A stretch of 64,000 nucleotides of DNA, from positions 1,054,001-1,118,000 of the forward strand of contig NC_013165.1 of NCBI RefSeq assembly GCF_000023885.1. Reading direction: 5' to 3'. Positions 62,399 through 64,000 of the stretch are shown here, in pieces (positions within the stretch are counted from its first letter, which is position 1; the number at the start of each line of letters is the position of its first letter). A program made the translations under genes and the position numbers. The notes under the pieces were generated by a model. It had not been told where the DNA came from. It searched no databases and worked only from the letters and a program-made list of their open reading frames with translations. Source of the DNA: Slackia heliotrinireducens DSM 20476. GTDB lineage: Bacteria > Actinomycetota > Coriobacteriia > Coriobacteriales > Eggerthellaceae.

Positions 62399-62427
62399 TT
62401 GCCCTGAGCGTAAGAAACCGCTAATAT
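62399..62427 (+). promoter_or_regulatory. Promoter of tRNA-Pro(GGG)
   Basis: TTGCCC (62399-62404), 17 bp, TAATAT (62422-62427), about 20 bp before the tRNA. It has the same architecture as the tRNA-Val promoter. Confidence 0.8.
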
Positions 62428-62447
62428 TCTTTTTCGCGTTAACGCAT

Positions 62448-62524
<77 letters not shown>

Positions 62525-62534
62525 TTGAAACAGC

Positions 62535-62570
62535 AGGCCAGAAGGCAAATTTGCTTTCTGGCCTTTTTTT
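62535..62570 (+). terminator. Terminator of tRNA-Pro(GGG)
   Basis: Stem AGGCCAGAAGGCA/TGCTTTCTGGCCT (with one G-T pair) and a T7 run. Confidence 0.92.
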
Positions 62571-62832
62571 GTGTCCTGGGAATGTTCCCAAATGGTTCTG
62601 TTACGCTTGCGGGCCGATTCAATCGAATCGCATGCAGATGCATCTCCTGAAAAGCGGATCTGTCGTCGCATTCTCAGGGGATTCTGGAACGCTTGCGGCT
62701 GACGGTGGCTTGAAAGACTCCGGTTCGCAAGGCCTGCCAGGTGTAAAGCCCGTTGATTCTCAGGCCCTTCTGCTTAGATGCGGTATGATGATGCCCGTCA
62801 TAAAACGGCCGCATGCGTAGGAAGGAATGGCA

Positions 62833-63513
62833 ATGGAGCAGTACAAGCAGGAGTTCATCGAGTTCATGGTGGAAAGCGATGTGCTCAAGTTCGGCGACTT
62901 CACCCTGAAGAGCGGCCGCAAGTCCCCGTTTTTCATGAACGCGGGCGCCTATGTCACCGGCTCTCAGCTCAAGCGTCTGGGCGAGTACTACGCCCGTGCC
63001 ATTTACGCCAACTTCGGTCTCGACTTCGACGTGGTGTTCGGTCCTGCCTACAAGGGCATCCCGCTGAGCGTCGTGACGGCCATCGCGCTGGAGGATATCT
63101 ACGGCAAAGAGGTACGCTACTGCTCGAATCGCAAAGAGGCCAAGGACCACGGCGCCGACGCCGGCATGCTGCTGGGCTACGAGCTGAAGGACGGCGACCG
63201 CGTGGTCATGGTGGAGGACGTCACCACCTCCGGTAAGTCCATCGACGAGACCTATCCGCTGATCAGCGGCGTTGCGAACATCACGGTCAAGGGCCTGATG
63301 GTGTCCCTGAACCGCATGGAAGTGGGCAAAGGCGGCAAGATGGCCGCCATCGACGAGGTCTCCGAGAAGTACGGTTTCCCCACGGCCGCAATCGTCGACA
63401 TGAAGGAAGTCACCGAATACCTGTACGACCGCGAGGTCAAGGGTCGCGTGGTCATCGACGCGGCTACCAAGGCCGCCATCGACGCCTATTACGAAACGTA
63501 CGGCGTCCGCTAG
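62833..63513 (+). CDS. pyrE: Orotate phosphoribosyltransferase
   Basis: Adds the PRPP ribose-phosphate to orotate in pyrimidine synthesis. The 226-residue protein has the LKFGDFTLKSGRKSPFFMNA entry motif, the PRPP loop VVMVEDVTTSGKSIDE (about residue 125) and FGPAYKGIPLS. ATG 62833 is 6 bp after GGAAGGA; an ATG two codons earlier is too close to that site. The 262-bp gap upstream contains a possible -10 (GG-TATGAT, 62784-62789) and no other gene. Confidence 0.94.
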   Translation: MEQYKQEFIEFMVESDVLKFGDFTLKSGRKSPFFMNAGAYVTGSQLKRLGEYYARAIYANFGLDFDVVFGPAYKGIPLSVVTAIALEDIYGKEVRYCSNRKEAKDHGADAGMLLGYELKDGDRVVMVEDVTTSGKSIDETYPLISGVANITVKGLMVSLNRMEVGKGGKMAAIDEVSEKYGFPTAAIVDMKEVTEYLYDREVKGRVVIDAATKAAIDAYYETYGVR

Positions 63514-63533
63514 TTCGGCCAAACGAAGCATCC

Positions 63534-63559
63534 AAGCCCGCCGGTGTCGGCGGGCTTTT
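63534..63559 (+). terminator. Terminator after pyrE
   Basis: Stem AAGCCCGCC/GGCGGGCTT with loop GGTGTC, followed by TTC. Confidence 0.85.
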
Positions 63560-63644
63560 CTGTGTATGGGAGTTTGTCGAGGCGAACTTCTAGCTGCGAT
63601 GTGGTTAAATGGTTCAGACAGAAACGACGCAGAACGGAAGAGCC

Positions 63645-64000
63645 ATGTTTTTCAGGAAGCAACGCGAAGCCGCCATCAAGCAGGCGGTCGACGAGAAACG
63701 CACCGAGGAGATCGACGCCATCAAGGAGCTCATCAAGCCCCTCGCGAAAAACGAGCTCACGCGCATCCAGACGGACTTCGAACGCATCCGCAAGATGCGA
63801 GCCGCCCAACAGATGGATTGGGTGGTGTTTTGGCGCGCCAAAGGGTTCAAGGCCTTGCGCGACATCGAAATCAAAGCCGCTGACGAGCTGGGCCACAGGT
63901 TCATCCCCGGCGAAGTGCTGTATGTGGTTACGGACACCACCAACGAATACGACCCCTTCGCCCTGCGCGTTGTCACGCGCCGCGGCAATCTGGTAGGCTA
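63645..64000 (+). CDS. Coiled-coil protein with a probable HIRAN domain (truncated at the window end)
   Basis: The frame opens at ATG 63645 and continues past the window edge, with 118 complete codons visible. GGAAGAGCC lies upstream. Residues about 5-60 are a charged coiled-coil-like helix (AIKQAVDEKRTEEIDAIKEL). Residues about 85 onward resemble a HIRAN domain (FIPGEVLYVVTDTTNEYDPF, ALRVVTRRGNLVGY), a fold that binds DNA ends or single-strand 3' ends in some proteins. The assignment rests on the EYDPFALRV...GNLVGY pattern and should be treated as tentative. What follows it is not visible. Confidence 0.55.
   Translation, partial: MFFRKQREAAIKQAVDEKRTEEIDAIKELIKPLAKNELTRIQTDFERIRKMRAAQQMDWVVFWRAKGFKALRDIEIKAADELGHRFIPGEVLYVVTDTTNEYDPFALRVVTRRGNLVG

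Overview
The window reads as a 64 kb chromosomal segment of a high-GC anaerobic actinobacterium of the class Coriobacteriia, probably the Eggerthellaceae (Slackia/Eggerthella-like). The basis is the gene content and order (smpB-murI-rph-rdgB; rimP-nusA-infB-rbfA-nrnA-truB-ribF-dnaG-rpoD; scpA-scpB-rluB-aroA-cmk-plsC-ispH-DUF512-der-plsY-gpsA), the fatty-acyl-type redox genes typical of asaccharolytic gut actinobacteria, a rubredoxin, and frequent GTG/TTG starts behind strong GGAGG sites. The genus is an inference; no rRNA is present.

Layout. 1-8.0 kb: housekeeping genes (smpB, murI, rph, rdgB, tRNA-Pro/Gly, an RlmD-type rRNA methyltransferase, tRNA-Arg, cyclophilin, a TPR membrane protein, ndk). 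8.05-23.6 kb: a large accessory cluster that looks like the E. coli cai/fix carnitine system with changed parts. It has a TetR-like regulator, a CaiA-like acyl-CoA dehydrogenase, FixA, FixB, FixC, FixX and a second CaiA-like enzyme on the plus strand; a third acyl-CoA dehydrogenase on the minus strand; a LysR regulator; and, on the minus strand, an MFS transporter, a CaiB-like class III CoA-transferase, a CaiC-like CoA ligase and an unknown Cys-containing protein. No CaiD-type hydratase and no BCCT transporter are present. 24-35.5 kb: the rimP...rpoD information-processing supercluster. 35.5-38.6 kb: tRNA(CAU) followed by an insertion of about 2.9 kb bounded by 55-bp direct repeats (54/55 identical). 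It carries a membrane protein, an alpha/beta hydrolase, a TfoX-N protein and a resolvase-like HTH protein. 38.7-43.2 kb: accessory genes, including an overlapping CBS-domain/protein-kinase pair. 43.5-47.1 kb: tRNA-Val/Asn, a cell-wall-binding-repeat protein, a rubredoxin and an L,D-transpeptidase. 47-64 kb: conserved housekeeping genes (ABC-F, trmL, M50 protease, scpAB, rluB, aroA, cmk, plsC, ispH, DUF512, der, plsY, gpsA), a zinc-ribbon protein, tRNA-Pro(GGG), pyrE and a partial HIRAN-like gene.

How the parts fit. In the 8-24 kb cluster the transporter would import a carboxylate, the ligase and CoA-transferase would activate it, the acyl-CoA dehydrogenase-type enzymes would reduce (or oxidise) its alpha,beta bond, and FixABCX would exchange electrons with ferredoxin, NADH or the quinone pool. 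The likely role is anaerobic respiration or energy conservation on an unidentified 2-enoate-type acid. This pathway is inferred; the component families are recognised from sequence motifs. Most other genes are standard translation, envelope, nucleotide and chromosome-maintenance functions. Intrinsic terminators are clear and frequent, which makes transcription units easy to delimit.
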